Assembly: GCF_000337555.1 (NCBI RefSeq)
Contig: NZ_AOIO01000034.1
Span: forward strand, 162,914 to 226,913
Direction of reading: 5' to 3'
Length of the DNA: 64,000 nucleotides
Source of the DNA: Natrialba asiatica DSM 12278
Lineage (GTDB): Archaea > Halobacteriota > Halobacteria > Halobacteriales > Natrialbaceae
The notes below the pieces were generated by a model. That model was not told the origin of the DNA and searched no databases. It saw only the letters and a list, made by a program, of their open reading frames with translations. The position numbers and the translations under genes were made by a program. Positions 35,878-44,105 of this stretch are shown here, in pieces (the first letter of the stretch is position 1; every line of letters starts with the position of its first letter).

Positions 35878-35902
35878 GCGTGCGAGGGAAGGGATTCGAA
35901 CC
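35878..35902 (-). repeat. duplicated 3' end of tRNA-Leu (att-like fragment)
   Basis: 25 bp match the acceptor/T-arm end of the tRNA-Leu at 35982-36006 with two mismatches (gcRtgcgagggaagggattYgaacc, shown in two parts: gcRtgcgaggg and aagggattYgaacc). The rest of a tRNA is absent. Such a copy is what remains when an element integrates into a tRNA 3' end; no integrase is nearby. Confidence 0.65.
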
Positions 35903-35984
35903 ACGGTCGTTCCGTGCCGCTTCCCTCCCCGAATCAAATCCCTCCGTTTCGCATACACGACCCTCACCGGCGTTCGAGTCGGCA

Positions 35985-36068
35985 TGCGAGGGAAGGGATT
36001 TGAACCCTCGGACCCCTACGGGAGCGGGTCTTAAGCCCACCGCCGTTGGCCTGCTTGGCTACCCTCGC
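35985..36068 (-). tRNA. tRNA-Leu (anticodon UAA)
   Basis: Read on the minus strand, the acceptor arms GCGAGGG and CCCTCGC pair fully with discriminator A. The anticodon stem GTGGG/CCCGC encloses loop CTTAAGA, giving anticodon TAA. A long variable arm (TCCCGTAGGGGTCCG) marks a class II tRNA, and the T-loop is TTCAAAT. The CCA end is not encoded. No intron is seen. Total 84 nt. Confidence 0.95.
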
Positions 36069-36156
36069 ACAAAAGCGCACTCGGGGATATCCGCCCCGCT
36101 ACAATGTGCGTTTCGGTGTGCGTCGACCGAATTGCCCGACCGAATCCGGTCCTCGG

Positions 36157-36510
36157 CTACCAGTCGACGCTCAACGTCCCGTCTCCGTGCGGGTCCGGCG
36201 CGATCTCCTCGTCGGTCCGGCGGTCGATGACGTGAATGCAACCCTCGTCTTTCTTCGCCGGGCAGATCTCGGCAGCGCGGACGTTGTGGTCCAGGTCCGC
36301 CTCGTCGATGAAGTAGGTGTTCGGTTTGGCGATACCCGAGGCGAGCGACATTTCCCAGTTGCCGCTGACTTCGGCGCACTTGCCGGCTCCGAAGCACTTG
36401 TTGGCCTCGAAGATGATCTTGTAGGGCTTCTCCTCGATCGGTGGCGCATCGGCCGAGCCGACATCGCTCGCGCGCTGGATCTCGCCGCCGTTCTCGTCGC
36501 CGTCGGTCAT
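36157..36510 (-). CDS. ferredoxin-like protein
   Basis: 117 residues from ATG 36510 (MTDGDENGGEIQRA). A polar N-terminus leads to YKIIFEANKCFGAGKCAEV and, later, AAEICPAKKDEGCIHVID, the cysteine pattern of a small single-cluster 3Fe-4S/4Fe-4S ferredoxin. It probably carries electrons in the cytoplasm; the partner is unknown. It lies 88 nt downstream of the tRNA-Leu gene on the same strand as that gene. A longer reading to 36633 has no conserved sequence. Confidence 0.85.
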   Translation of the reverse strand: MTDGDENGGEIQRASDVGSADAPPIEEKPYKIIFEANKCFGAGKCAEVSGNWEMSLASGIAKPNTYFIDEADLDHNVRAAEICPAKKDEGCIHVIDRRTDEEIAPDPHGDGTLSVDW

Positions 36511-36629
36511 TGTACGAATGTTCGACTGCGTCACCTTTCGCGTTACGGTTGGGTGCCGGACTTCCGGAACGAGTTCTCGAGCCGCGGCCGGGTTCGATCC
36601 TGAACTCGTCGCGAGCCGTCCGGTGCGGT

Positions 36630-37025
36630 TCACCGAAATCGGGACGCGCGATGCCCGGCGGCCGATTCGCTCGCGAGGTACGCGACCACCGCGAGAGCGA
36701 TCGCTGCGAGTCCGACGGTTCGGAGTTCGAGATCGCTCGGTCCGATGGTACTCTCACCAGCGTAACGGATCGCCGCGCCCGCGGCGAGCGTGACGGAGAG
36801 CACGGCCACGTACCGCCATCTCGCTTCGACCGGAATCAGGCCGTCCTCGCCGCGGATAGCGAGAACCAAGTGCGCGCCGCCGAGAACGAGTCCGTAGAAC
36901 AGCAGGAATACCGCGACCGATCCCGGGCCGGCTTCGAGCCCGATAGCGAGATAGTCGGCCAGCACCAGGACGAAAAGGCCCGACAGTACCGCCCCGATGT
37001 GAACGGTTGTGTCTCGGGAGAGCAT
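36630..37025 (-). CDS. small four-helix membrane protein of unknown function
   Basis: 131 residues from ATG 37025 (MLSRDTTVHIGAVLSG). Hydrophobic segments: IGAVLSGLFVLVLADYLAIG, SVAVFLLFYGLVLGGAHLVLA, VAVLSVTLAAGAAIRYAG and TVGLAAIALAVVAYLAS. No recognised family. It lies between the ferredoxin and an SDR, all on the minus strand. Confidence 0.65.
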   Translation of the reverse strand: MLSRDTTVHIGAVLSGLFVLVLADYLAIGLEAGPGSVAVFLLFYGLVLGGAHLVLAIRGEDGLIPVEARWRYVAVLSVTLAAGAAIRYAGESTIGPSDLELRTVGLAAIALAVVAYLASESAAGHRASRFR

Positions 37026-37075
37026 ACGAATGATTACCGCGAACCGGTCAAAACGGTTATGAAATTACGAGGCGC

Positions 37076-38035
37076 TCAGGGAGAGGCGCGCTCGGCCGCG
37101 GGCCGCGGGAGGTCGTACGTCACACCGGTCAACTCCCGGGAGACATCCCAGAGACGGCGGGCCATTTCGCGATCGTAAGATCGGTCCGAAGAGGCCTGCC
37201 GTTCGGGCGTGCCGCGCATGTTCGCGAGCCCGCCGGGACCGTAGTACGCGCCGCCCTCGGCGTCCGGCGCAGTCCCGGCGTACAACAGCGGGAGCGCGCC
37301 CCGTTCGGCCGACTGCGCCACCAGCGTATTCGCGAGTCGCATCGCGAGCTTTCGGAGCCGGTCCCCGCTCTGCTCGGGGCCGCGAATCTGGAGTTGCGTG
37401 GCCGCGTAGCCCGGATGGACGGCGATGCTCTTCGCGTTCAGATCCGCGGTGAGCAGCCGGCGCTCGAGTTCGTACGCGAACAGCACGTTCGCCAGTTTCG
37501 CCTGGCCGTAGGCCTCCCAACGGTCGTAGGACTCCTCGTGGTGTAGGTCGTCGAAGTCGATGTCGCCGCTCTCGTGAACGCCGCTGGAGACGGTGACGAT
37601 GCGCGAATCCGCCTCGTCGTCGAGGTGGAGATTGTCCAGCAGCAAACCGGTGAGTGCGAAGTGCCCGAGGTGATCGACGCCGAACTGCGTCTCGAAGCCG
37701 TCCTCGGTCTCCGAGCGCGGAATCGCCATGACGCCGGCGTTATTAACGAGCACGTCGAGTCGTTCGTCGCCGAGTCGAGTCGTGAACTCGCGGATGGAGT
37801 CGAGGCTCGTGAGGTCGCACTGTTCGACGCGGAGGTCGCCCTCGACGCGCTCGAGGTCGTTGCGAACGTCGTCGGCCGCCTCCTCGCCGCGCTCGACGCT
37901 TCGACAGGCCATGATCACGGTTGCACCCTTGCGGGCGAGTTCACGCGTGGTCTCGAGACCGAGGCCGCTGTTTGCGCCGGTGACGACGAACGTTCGGCCG
38001 TACTGGTCGGGGATATCGGCGGCTGTCCAGCCCAT
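37076..38035 (-). CDS. SDR family oxidoreductase (retinol dehydrogenase-like)
   Basis: 319 residues. N-terminal cofactor motif TGANSGLGLETTRELARKG, the NNAGVMAIP motif, TVSSGVHESGDIDFDDLHHE and the catalytic YGQAKLANVLFAYELE. This WxxxIP...YGQSKLAN pattern belongs to the retinol dehydrogenase/protochlorophyllide reductase-like SDR branch; in archaea the substrate is unknown. Start ATG 38035. A T-rich TATA-like element and a G-rich tract lie just upstream (38059-38104). Confidence 0.92.
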   Translation of the reverse strand: MGWTAADIPDQYGRTFVVTGANSGLGLETTRELARKGATVIMACRSVERGEEAADDVRNDLERVEGDLRVEQCDLTSLDSIREFTTRLGDERLDVLVNNAGVMAIPRSETEDGFETQFGVDHLGHFALTGLLLDNLHLDDEADSRIVTVSSGVHESGDIDFDDLHHEESYDRWEAYGQAKLANVLFAYELERRLLTADLNAKSIAVHPGYAATQLQIRGPEQSGDRLRKLAMRLANTLVAQSAERGALPLLYAGTAPDAEGGAYYGPGGLANMRGTPERQASSDRSYDREMARRLWDVSRELTGVTYDLPRPAAERASP

Positions 38036-38080
38036 ACTGTCGGTACGGGTCGAACCAACCTAAAACCGTCTCCGCCCCGA

Positions 38081-38104
38081 GGGGGCGGGAGGGGGTGGCG
38101 GGGG
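38081..38104 (+). other. G-quadruplex-forming tract upstream of the SDR gene
   Basis: Four runs of three or more G with loops of 1, 1 and 4 nt (GGGGG-C-GGG-A-GGGGG-TGGC-GGGGG) meet the usual G4 motif on the plus strand. The tract is 46 nt before the SDR start, just upstream of its presumed TATA box. Confidence 0.55.
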
Positions 38105-38228
38105 TCGAGCGGCGGATGCGGTATTCAAGTTCGATTTCGAACGCGATCCTCGCCGAAATATCGGCTCCGAGCGCGCTGTCAAGCGGCGATCTGTAGAACG
38201 AAAGCTCGTATTTCGAGTGCAGCGCAGG

Positions 38229-38747
38229 TTACTCGTAGTCGATCGACACCGACTCGAGTACGACGTCTTCCTGGGGCTGATCGTTCCGATCCGTGTCGAC
38301 GTTGCCGATCTCCCGGACGACGTCCATCCCGTCGGTGACCTTGCCGAAGACGGAGTGGCGGTCGTCGAGGTGAGGCTGGGCGTCGAGCGTGATGAAGAAC
38401 TGCGAGCCGTTCGTGTCCGGGCCAGAGTTCGCCATGCTCAAAATCCCCTCGTCGTCGTGACGGAGTTCGTCGTGGAACTCGTCGTCGAACTGGTAGCCGG
38501 GGCCGCCGCGGCCGGTTTCGGTCGGGTCGCCGCCCTGAATCATGAAGTCCTCGATGACGCGGTGGAAGGCCACGTCGTCGTACAGCGGTTCGTCCTCGAT
38601 CTCCTCGCCCGTCTCGGGATCGGCCCAGGTCTTGCCGCCGGTCGCGAGGCCGACGAAATTGTCCACGGTGCGTGGTGCACGGTCGTCGTAGAGTTCGGCC
38701 TCGATGTCGCCGCGGTTCGTGTACAGGGTCGCAGTAACGTTGCCCAT
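38229..38747 (-). CDS. peptidyl-prolyl cis-trans isomerase (cyclophilin)
   Basis: 172 residues. Typical cyclophilin core: FHRVIEDFMIQGGDPTETGRG and MANSGPDTNGSQFFIT contain the active-site Arg, Phe, Met and Gln; VFGKVTDGMDVVREI follows. It speeds proline isomerisation during folding, in the cytoplasm (no signal peptide). Start ATG 38747. Transcribed away from the sulfatase gene. Confidence 0.95.
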   Translation of the reverse strand: MGNVTATLYTNRGDIEAELYDDRAPRTVDNFVGLATGGKTWADPETGEEIEDEPLYDDVAFHRVIEDFMIQGGDPTETGRGGPGYQFDDEFHDELRHDDEGILSMANSGPDTNGSQFFITLDAQPHLDDRHSVFGKVTDGMDVVREIGNVDTDRNDQPQEDVVLESVSIDYE

Positions 38748-38941
38748 ACGTCGGCGACGATGGGGCGCGTGAAAACGGTAGTGGTCTTCGCCAGCGTGAT
38801 CCGTGATATTTCGGGAAGCGGTCGGTCATCTCTAGTAGCCACTACAAGCCGACAGCCGCTCGGTACCGCGGTGTGTTTCTATAAATTCCACATAAGGGAA
38901 GAATTTATTCGGTTTCGACCCGATACTGGGAGCTAGCAAAG

Positions 38942-40414
38942 ATGGATTCGGACAGCGACAAACCCAATATTCTACTCGTTATCTTAGATACGGTCCGGGC
39001 AAAGAATACGAGTCTCCACGGCCATTACAACCGTACAACTCCTGCGCTAGAACAGTTCTCTGCGCAGGCGACGGTCTACCGACAGGCGCGTGCGCCGAGT
39101 ATTCATAGCGTCGCAAGTCACGCGAGTATCTGGACTGGGCTCCACGTTCCGGAGCACGACATCACAGAACATGAGGGACGGCTCTCCCCTGAAGCAACAA
39201 TTTGGACCAGGCTGCAACGGGAGTATGAGTATCAAACGGGGTTATTCACCCCGAATTACGTTATCGCAAACGCGTCTAACTTATCCGAGCCGTTCGAAAC
39301 CGTTGAGACTCCCGATTTTGGGAATATAGAAAACGCTCGCTTGTTCGATGCCTTCGATCCGACTGACGTGAAAGAATTGGAGGGTGTTTCTGGAAATCTA
39401 AAGCGCGCGATCACATCCGGGAAGCCGGTGCGTGCGTTGGCGAATACGTTCTGGCGTGGGTACCGAGAGTTCAATCCCAAATGGCACGACTATCAGAAAG
39501 CCGACGGCGCTGCATTTGCGGACAAGTTCCTCGAGTGGGAAGCCGAACGGGACGGACCGTGGGCCGCGTGTGTCAATGTGCTCGATGCGCACTATCCGTA
39601 TATTCCGACGGCGGAGTACGATAATTGGTCCGGGGAGAAGATCCGAGATCTCCACGAGTCACTAGCTGGGCGGACATTGAGTGACCAGTATTATGGCTCG
39701 AACGGCCGACCGTGGGGCGAACTCAAAGCGCTCGAATCGCTCTACGACGGAGGTATCCGGCAGGCAGATGCAGTGGTCAAACAGCTTGTAACGGCACTCC
39801 GAGAGCGCGGTGAGTTAGACGAGACGCTTCTCGTCATTACGAGCGACCACGGCGAAGGATTCGGGGAGCGGTCGTTCGTGGCCCCGGACTGCCGTGCGGT
39901 GACGCACAGTTGGGGCGTCCACGAGGAGATAACGCACGTGCCGCTGGTGGTAAAGTGGCCGGAGCAACACGCGTCCCGGATCGAGACGGCTCCTGCATCG
40001 TTGACCAATATTCCCGCAGCGATGGTGCGGGCTATAGACAGACCGGCTAGCATACCCGATCCATCGGACGACCCGCTTCTCGACGGTCCGGTCCTCACGA
40101 TGACCGAACGACTCCGGAAAGAAGATCGACCCGACCGGCCCGAACCGTATTTCGGTCCGTGGAAAGCGGTTTACGAGCCGATTGGAGACGACGGTGCCGT
40201 TCGGAAGCACGTGGTACGCGGGGAGACGGATCCGGACGTTGCTACCGTCGACTGCATCAGTGCCCAGGCCGCCGTGGAATCGCACTCGAGCGATTCGAAA
40301 ACGATCGTTACAGATGCGTTCGATTCGCTGTCCCCAACGGCGGTCGCTGATGGGACAAATGAGGTCGGTGATGAAGTAGAGAATCGACTGGCTGATCTTG
40401 GCTATCTCCGATAG
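38942..40414 (+). CDS. sulfatase/alkaline phosphatase superfamily hydrolase, likely acquired
   Basis: 490 residues. Metal-binding blocks NILLVILDTVRAKNTSLHG (about 9-27) and VITSDHGEGFG (about 297-307) mark the alkaline phosphatase fold. The nucleophile region reads APSIHSVASHASIWTG, not the CxPxR or SxPxR motif needed for formylglycine, so it is not a standard sulfatase and may act on phosphoesters or use Ser. Many codons end in A/T (aat att cta, tta gat), unlike neighbours, and A/T-rich flanks suggest transfer. Haloarchaeal relatives often sit in surface-glycan loci, but none surrounds this one. TATA-like AATTTATT lies upstream. Confidence 0.82.
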   Translation: MDSDSDKPNILLVILDTVRAKNTSLHGHYNRTTPALEQFSAQATVYRQARAPSIHSVASHASIWTGLHVPEHDITEHEGRLSPEATIWTRLQREYEYQTGLFTPNYVIANASNLSEPFETVETPDFGNIENARLFDAFDPTDVKELEGVSGNLKRAITSGKPVRALANTFWRGYREFNPKWHDYQKADGAAFADKFLEWEAERDGPWAACVNVLDAHYPYIPTAEYDNWSGEKIRDLHESLAGRTLSDQYYGSNGRPWGELKALESLYDGGIRQADAVVKQLVTALRERGELDETLLVITSDHGEGFGERSFVAPDCRAVTHSWGVHEEITHVPLVVKWPEQHASRIETAPASLTNIPAAMVRAIDRPASIPDPSDDPLLDGPVLTMTERLRKEDRPDRPEPYFGPWKAVYEPIGDDGAVRKHVVRGETDPDVATVDCISAQAAVESHSSDSKTIVTDAFDSLSPTAVADGTNEVGDEVENRLADLGYLR

Positions 40415-40505
40415 CCGCGCCAGGCAAGACGACCGGATCGGTTTTCACGAGTAAGAGTCTCGCCGCCGACCGTACTACAGACTATCGTAGCCACTGCGAG
40501 TCACT

Positions 40506-40544
40506 GCACACCCGATCGCACGACGGCTCTGCGATCGGTGTGTG
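40506..40544. other. 15-bp imperfect hairpin between the sulfatase and aspartoacylase genes
   Basis: Arms GCACACCCGATCGCA and TGCGATCGGTGTGTG pair almost completely around a 9-nt loop. A smaller inverted repeat GCAGGT/ACCTGC is at 40552-40571. They are about 90 nt after the sulfatase stop and could terminate transcription or mark a mobile-element edge. Confidence 0.4.
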
Positions 40545-40684
40545 AATAGTTGCAGGTGTTACTATACCTGCCACAGTCCTCGGGTGATTTCGGCTCCTCG
40601 GTACGGTAGATAGCAGTACCCCGCTCTGCAACCGGCGGCCGCAACTACATACCGCCAGCCGTCGAACGACAGTACAAGCGTACT

Positions 40685-41656
40685 ATGAGCCCCGAAACGC
40701 ACACCGACGAGGAGGTGACGCTCGCACGATTACCCTCCGGCGTCGCGCTCACGACGACAGTGCACACCTACAGCGGCTCTGCGGACGGCCCGACACTGTA
40801 CGTCCAGGCCGCACAGCACGGCCGCGAAATAAACGGTACCGAAACCCTCCGGCGCTTTCACGACCGGCTGCCCCTCGAGTCGCTGTCCGGAACGATCGTC
40901 GCCGTTCCCGTCGCAAACCCGCTCACCTTCGACCGCGTCTCCTACACCGCGCCGGAACAGTTCGACAGCGTCAATCCCAACATGAACCGCGTCTGGCCGG
41001 GCGACGCCGACGGCAGTCTCCACCAGCGGATGGCCGCCCGCCTCTGGGAGTTCGCCGCCCGGGCCGACGCCATCGTCGACCTCCACACCGGGAGTCCCGA
41101 CTTGCTTCCACACGTCGTCTACCGCGAAGGGGACGACCGCGCTCGAGACCTCGCCAGGGCGTTCGGAACCGACATTCTGCTCTCGGAGGAAGCGGGCGAG
41201 GACGCCCCCGAAGAATGGCACCGCCGCGATTTCGCGGGCAAACTCCGCGTCGCCGCCGCCGAAGCGGGAGTTCCCGCAATCACACCCGAACTCGCTCACA
41301 GCAAACAGATCGTCGAAGGCGCCGTCGAGACCGGCGTCGACGGACTACTTAACGTCTGCCGCTCGCTCGGACTGCTTCCAGGAAACGCGCCCCGTCGCGA
41401 ACAAACCGTCGCCCGAAACCACCTCGGACAGGTCACTGCCGATAACTCCGGGCTGTTCCGTCCCGCTCCCACCCTCGAGTTCGGCAGGCTCGTCTCGGCC
41501 GGTACTGAACTCGGGACGGTGTACGATCCGACGACGTACGAGGTGCTGCAGACGGCGACGGCGGATCGGGAGGGGCTGTTGTACTCGCTGACACAGGAGG
41601 CGACGGTGACGGCGGGCGACAAACTCGCCAGTGTGGCGCTGGTGCGCGAGCAATAG
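40685..41656 (+). CDS. succinylglutamate desuccinylase/aspartoacylase family protein
   Basis: 323 residues with the zinc-carboxypeptidase-like fold. Zn ligands are in QAAQHGREINGTE (H, E) and DLHTGSPD (H); the family segment NPNMNRVWPGD and a C-terminal beta domain (GLFRPAPTLEFGRLVSAGTEL... VTAGDKLASVALV) are present. The family hydrolyses N-acyl amino acids or related amides; the exact substrate is unknown. Start ATG 40685. Confidence 0.9.
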   Translation: MSPETHTDEEVTLARLPSGVALTTTVHTYSGSADGPTLYVQAAQHGREINGTETLRRFHDRLPLESLSGTIVAVPVANPLTFDRVSYTAPEQFDSVNPNMNRVWPGDADGSLHQRMAARLWEFAARADAIVDLHTGSPDLLPHVVYREGDDRARDLARAFGTDILLSEEAGEDAPEEWHRRDFAGKLRVAAAEAGVPAITPELAHSKQIVEGAVETGVDGLLNVCRSLGLLPGNAPRREQTVARNHLGQVTADNSGLFRPAPTLEFGRLVSAGTELGTVYDPTTYEVLQTATADREGLLYSLTQEATVTAGDKLASVALVREQ

Positions 41657-41687
41657 CGGCGGGCTGAGACACGGAGGGCCAGAAAGA

Positions 41688-42212
41688 TTACGAAAGGCCG
41701 AGCAGCGAGAAGCCGTACGCGGAGGCGGAGACGAGAACGATCGTCCACGCGCCGAGTCCGACTGTTAGCCAGCCGGCGGTGACGCGAGGGCGATCGTCGA
41801 CGAGTAGCGCGAACAGGGCCGTGAGGTGTATTCCGACGAGGATCGGTCCGACGAGAGCGAGCCCGGGGAGCCCGTACCGATCCCACGCTCGGCGGGCGCG
41901 ACGGTAGCGGGTGCTCGAGTTCATCGGCACCGAGTCCTCGCCGCGGGTCCGAGCGCGTCGGCGGTGCCACCAGCCGAGAACGCGCTGTTGAAAGATGGCG
42001 ATCGCGGCCATTGCGGTGGCGCTGCCGGCGAACGCGGCGACGCCGGTTCCGACGGGGTCGAGACCGAGGCCGATCGCGACGGGGATGACGACGAAGGGCT
42101 CGATCGCGGGAATCATCGCGAGGACGAAGACGAGGAGGTATCGACCGAAACCGGTCGTCTCTTCGAGGAGTGTGCCGGCGTCGACGATAGCTGGGACGAG
42201 CGACGAGGGCAT
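41688..42212 (-). CDS. small multidrug export protein family (COG2426-like)
   Basis: 174 residues. Hydrophobic segments YLLVFVLAMIPAIEPFVVIPVAIGLG, GVAAFAGSATAMAAIAIF, GLPGLALVGPILVGIHLTALFALLV and WLTVGLGAWTIVLVSASAYGFSLLG fit the PF06695 group, whose PAIE and GP motifs are seen. The drug-export label comes from a historical name and is not proven. Convergent with the aspartoacylase-like gene. Confidence 0.8.
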   Translation of the reverse strand: MPSSLVPAIVDAGTLLEETTGFGRYLLVFVLAMIPAIEPFVVIPVAIGLGLDPVGTGVAAFAGSATAMAAIAIFQQRVLGWWHRRRARTRGEDSVPMNSSTRYRRARRAWDRYGLPGLALVGPILVGIHLTALFALLVDDRPRVTAGWLTVGLGAWTIVLVSASAYGFSLLGLS

Positions 42213-42357
42213 TGTGCGGTCCAGAAGCGCGGTGAAAGCAAAGCGGTTTTGGTCCGTCGACTCCTGTCGCGTGTTGTCTCAAGCCGCTCGTCGGTTTCAT
42301 GCCGTCCTGCCGAAGTCGGTATCGAGTTCGGACGAGAAACGGAGTGAGTCGGCCGTA

Positions 42358-43122
42358 TTATGCGGAAAAACCGCCGTCGACGACGAGGCCGTGACCGGTG
42401 ATAAACGACGCCTCGTCGCTCGCCAGGAACAGAATTGCGTCCGCGACTTCCTCGGGTTCGGCGAGGCGCTTGAGCGGGTACTGTTCGACCATCTGCTTGC
42501 GGGCTCGTTCGGGATCGTCCTGTTGGGACAGGTACTGATCGAGGAGTTGCGTCTCCGTAAAGCCGGGACAGACGGTGTTCGCGCGGACGCCGTACGGGCC
42601 CGCTTCGGCAGCGACCGCACGGGTCATATTGAGGACGGCTCCCTTCGTCATCGAGTACGCAGCCTGTTTTGGCAACCCGAGGATGCTTGCCAGCGAACCG
42701 ACGTTGACGATCGAGCCGTATCCCTGTGCTTTCATGTGCGGGAGCGCGGCGTGGCAGCCGTTCCAGGCCCCGTTGATGTTCACGTCGATGACGAAGTCCC
42801 GAACCGAGTCATCGAGTTCTTCGAGGCTCCCGCCCGGGTGGCCGGTACCGGCGTTGTTGACGAGCACGTCGAGCCCGTGCGTCTCGACGATGTCGTCGAT
42901 CACGTCGTGAAACTGGTCGCTGTCGGTCACGTCGAGTTCGCGGAACGAAGCGGTGCCGTTCGAGCCCGCGTTCTCGAGTTCGTCGGCGACGGCCCGTCCG
43001 CCGTCGTTGTCGACATCCGTGACGATGACGTGTGCGCCTTCCGCCGCACACCGTTCGGCGGTTGCCTTGCCGATCCCTGCCGCTGCGCCCGTGATGACGA
43101 CGGTCTTCTCGGAGAGTCGCAT
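42358..43122 (-). CDS. SDR family oxidoreductase (3-oxoacyl-ACP reductase/glucose dehydrogenase-like)
   Basis: 254 residues from ATG 43122 (MRLSEKTVVITGAA). Classical SDR: TGAAAGIGKATAERCAAEG, NNAGTGHPG, catalytic YSMTKGAVLNMTRAVAAEAG, and RANTVCPGFTETQLL. The C-terminus ITGHGLVVDGGFSA is typical of FabG-like enzymes. Substrate not determined. An earlier ATG at 43161 adds only unconserved residues. Confidence 0.92.
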   Translation of the reverse strand: MRLSEKTVVITGAAAGIGKATAERCAAEGAHVIVTDVDNDGGRAVADELENAGSNGTASFRELDVTDSDQFHDVIDDIVETHGLDVLVNNAGTGHPGGSLEELDDSVRDFVIDVNINGAWNGCHAALPHMKAQGYGSIVNVGSLASILGLPKQAAYSMTKGAVLNMTRAVAAEAGPYGVRANTVCPGFTETQLLDQYLSQQDDPERARKQMVEQYPLKRLAEPEEVADAILFLASDEASFITGHGLVVDGGFSA

Positions 43123-43231
43123 GAATCCAGTATCGGTCGGGCGATACATAAATTCGTTCATCGTTTAGCGGTTATTCGTTGTCACTGTTTGCTGTCGTGG
43201 CGATACGAAGAACAGTGGTAACTATACTGGC

Positions 43232-43672
43232 TTACGGCCAGTCACGTGCAGCGTCCGAGCGAGTCCCGGCGCTCGAGCGCAAGGCGGTCTCCGGATCGGC
43301 GTCCTCGCCGGGCGCTTCGGACTCGCGACACGGGCGCTCGGGGAGGATGCGGTAGTCGATGAGCTCGTCGTCCGCAACGATGACGACCAGAATATCGCTC
43401 TCTGCGACGGTGTCGAACGCCGATCTGGAAACGACGAGTTGGTCGACGATCCGTCCGTCCTCCTCGAGCAGGAGAACGACGTGCTCGCCATCGACGATTC
43501 GATCGACAACGGCGACGTAGCGCTCGGTATCGGCTGGCGTCTCGGTCGCAGCGAGCGGGCGGGCACCGCCGACAGTACCGGTTCCGAGTCCAGCGAGCGC
43601 CGTCCCGGCGAGGACGGCGAATCCGCGTAAAGCAGTGCGTCGCGACAGGCTGTGGGAACGCTCCGAAACCAT
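43232..43672 (-). CDS. Tat-exported DUF3006 domain protein
   Basis: 146 residues. The N-terminus has a twin-arginine signal (SLSRRTALRGFAVLAGTALAG; RR at 11-12) with a hydrophobic core but no lipobox Cys. The mature part (YVAVVDRIVDGEHVVLLLEE ... LILVVIVADDELIDYRIL-type) matches DUF3006, a small beta domain of unknown function found in secreted proteins. An acidic tail follows. A TATA-like element on the minus strand (plus-strand TATATAA at 43694-43700) fits leaderless transcription. Confidence 0.75.
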   Translation of the reverse strand: MVSERSHSLSRRTALRGFAVLAGTALAGLGTGTVGGARPLAATETPADTERYVAVVDRIVDGEHVVLLLEEDGRIVDQLVVSRSAFDTVAESDILVVIVADDELIDYRILPERPCRESEAPGEDADPETALRSSAGTRSDAARDWP

Positions 43673-44105
43673 GGGCTCGCTGGCTGCGGTATCCTATATA
43701 AACCCACGCCGGCAGGGAACCGGTGATGGTCACAACGTGTGAGACGATACCGTTGATATCGACACTACAAAGTAATAGACACAATAAAAACATATACTGG
43801 AACGTGACGGATAGTGTATGATATTGAACGGGAGTATTCTGATGATGGAAAAGCGAGTTCTTCGGATATAATGGCCCATACACGGCCATTACGGTCAAAT
43901 ATAAGCTACTGACGGAGACAGCAGGCCAACAAGAACCGGACTGATCCGGATGAATTACATATAAAAATAATTTCTATTATGTTCTCAATATCTGTACCGA
44001 CGACGTTCACGATCGGCCAGGAAGTCGACCGATTACCCGACGCACCTCCGGCCCACGAGCCGAGATTCCTCCAAAGCTTTATCAACTGGCTAGGAAGTAA
44101 TTCGA
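43673..44105. other. AT-rich gene-free region upstream of the SMC-like gene
   Basis: Markedly richer in A/T than the rest, with many stop codons. It holds the promoters of the two divergent neighbours and a perfect 8-bp inverted repeat, TAATGGCC (43869-43876) and GGCCATTA (43884-43891), with a 7-nt centre. CTTTAT at 44077-44082 is the TATA box of the SMC-like gene. No coding sequence is supported. Confidence 0.55.

Noticed and set aside
34118-36040. Very long minus-strand open frame opposite the aldehyde dehydrogenase gene
   Set aside because: It mirrors the real gene codon for codon, as expected in GC-rich DNA, runs across the 18-bp repeats and tRNA fragment, and shows no motif.
40685-41299. 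Minus-strand frames opposite the aspartoacylase-like gene
   Set aside because: Antisense shadows with no motif; the plus-strand protein has all zinc ligands.
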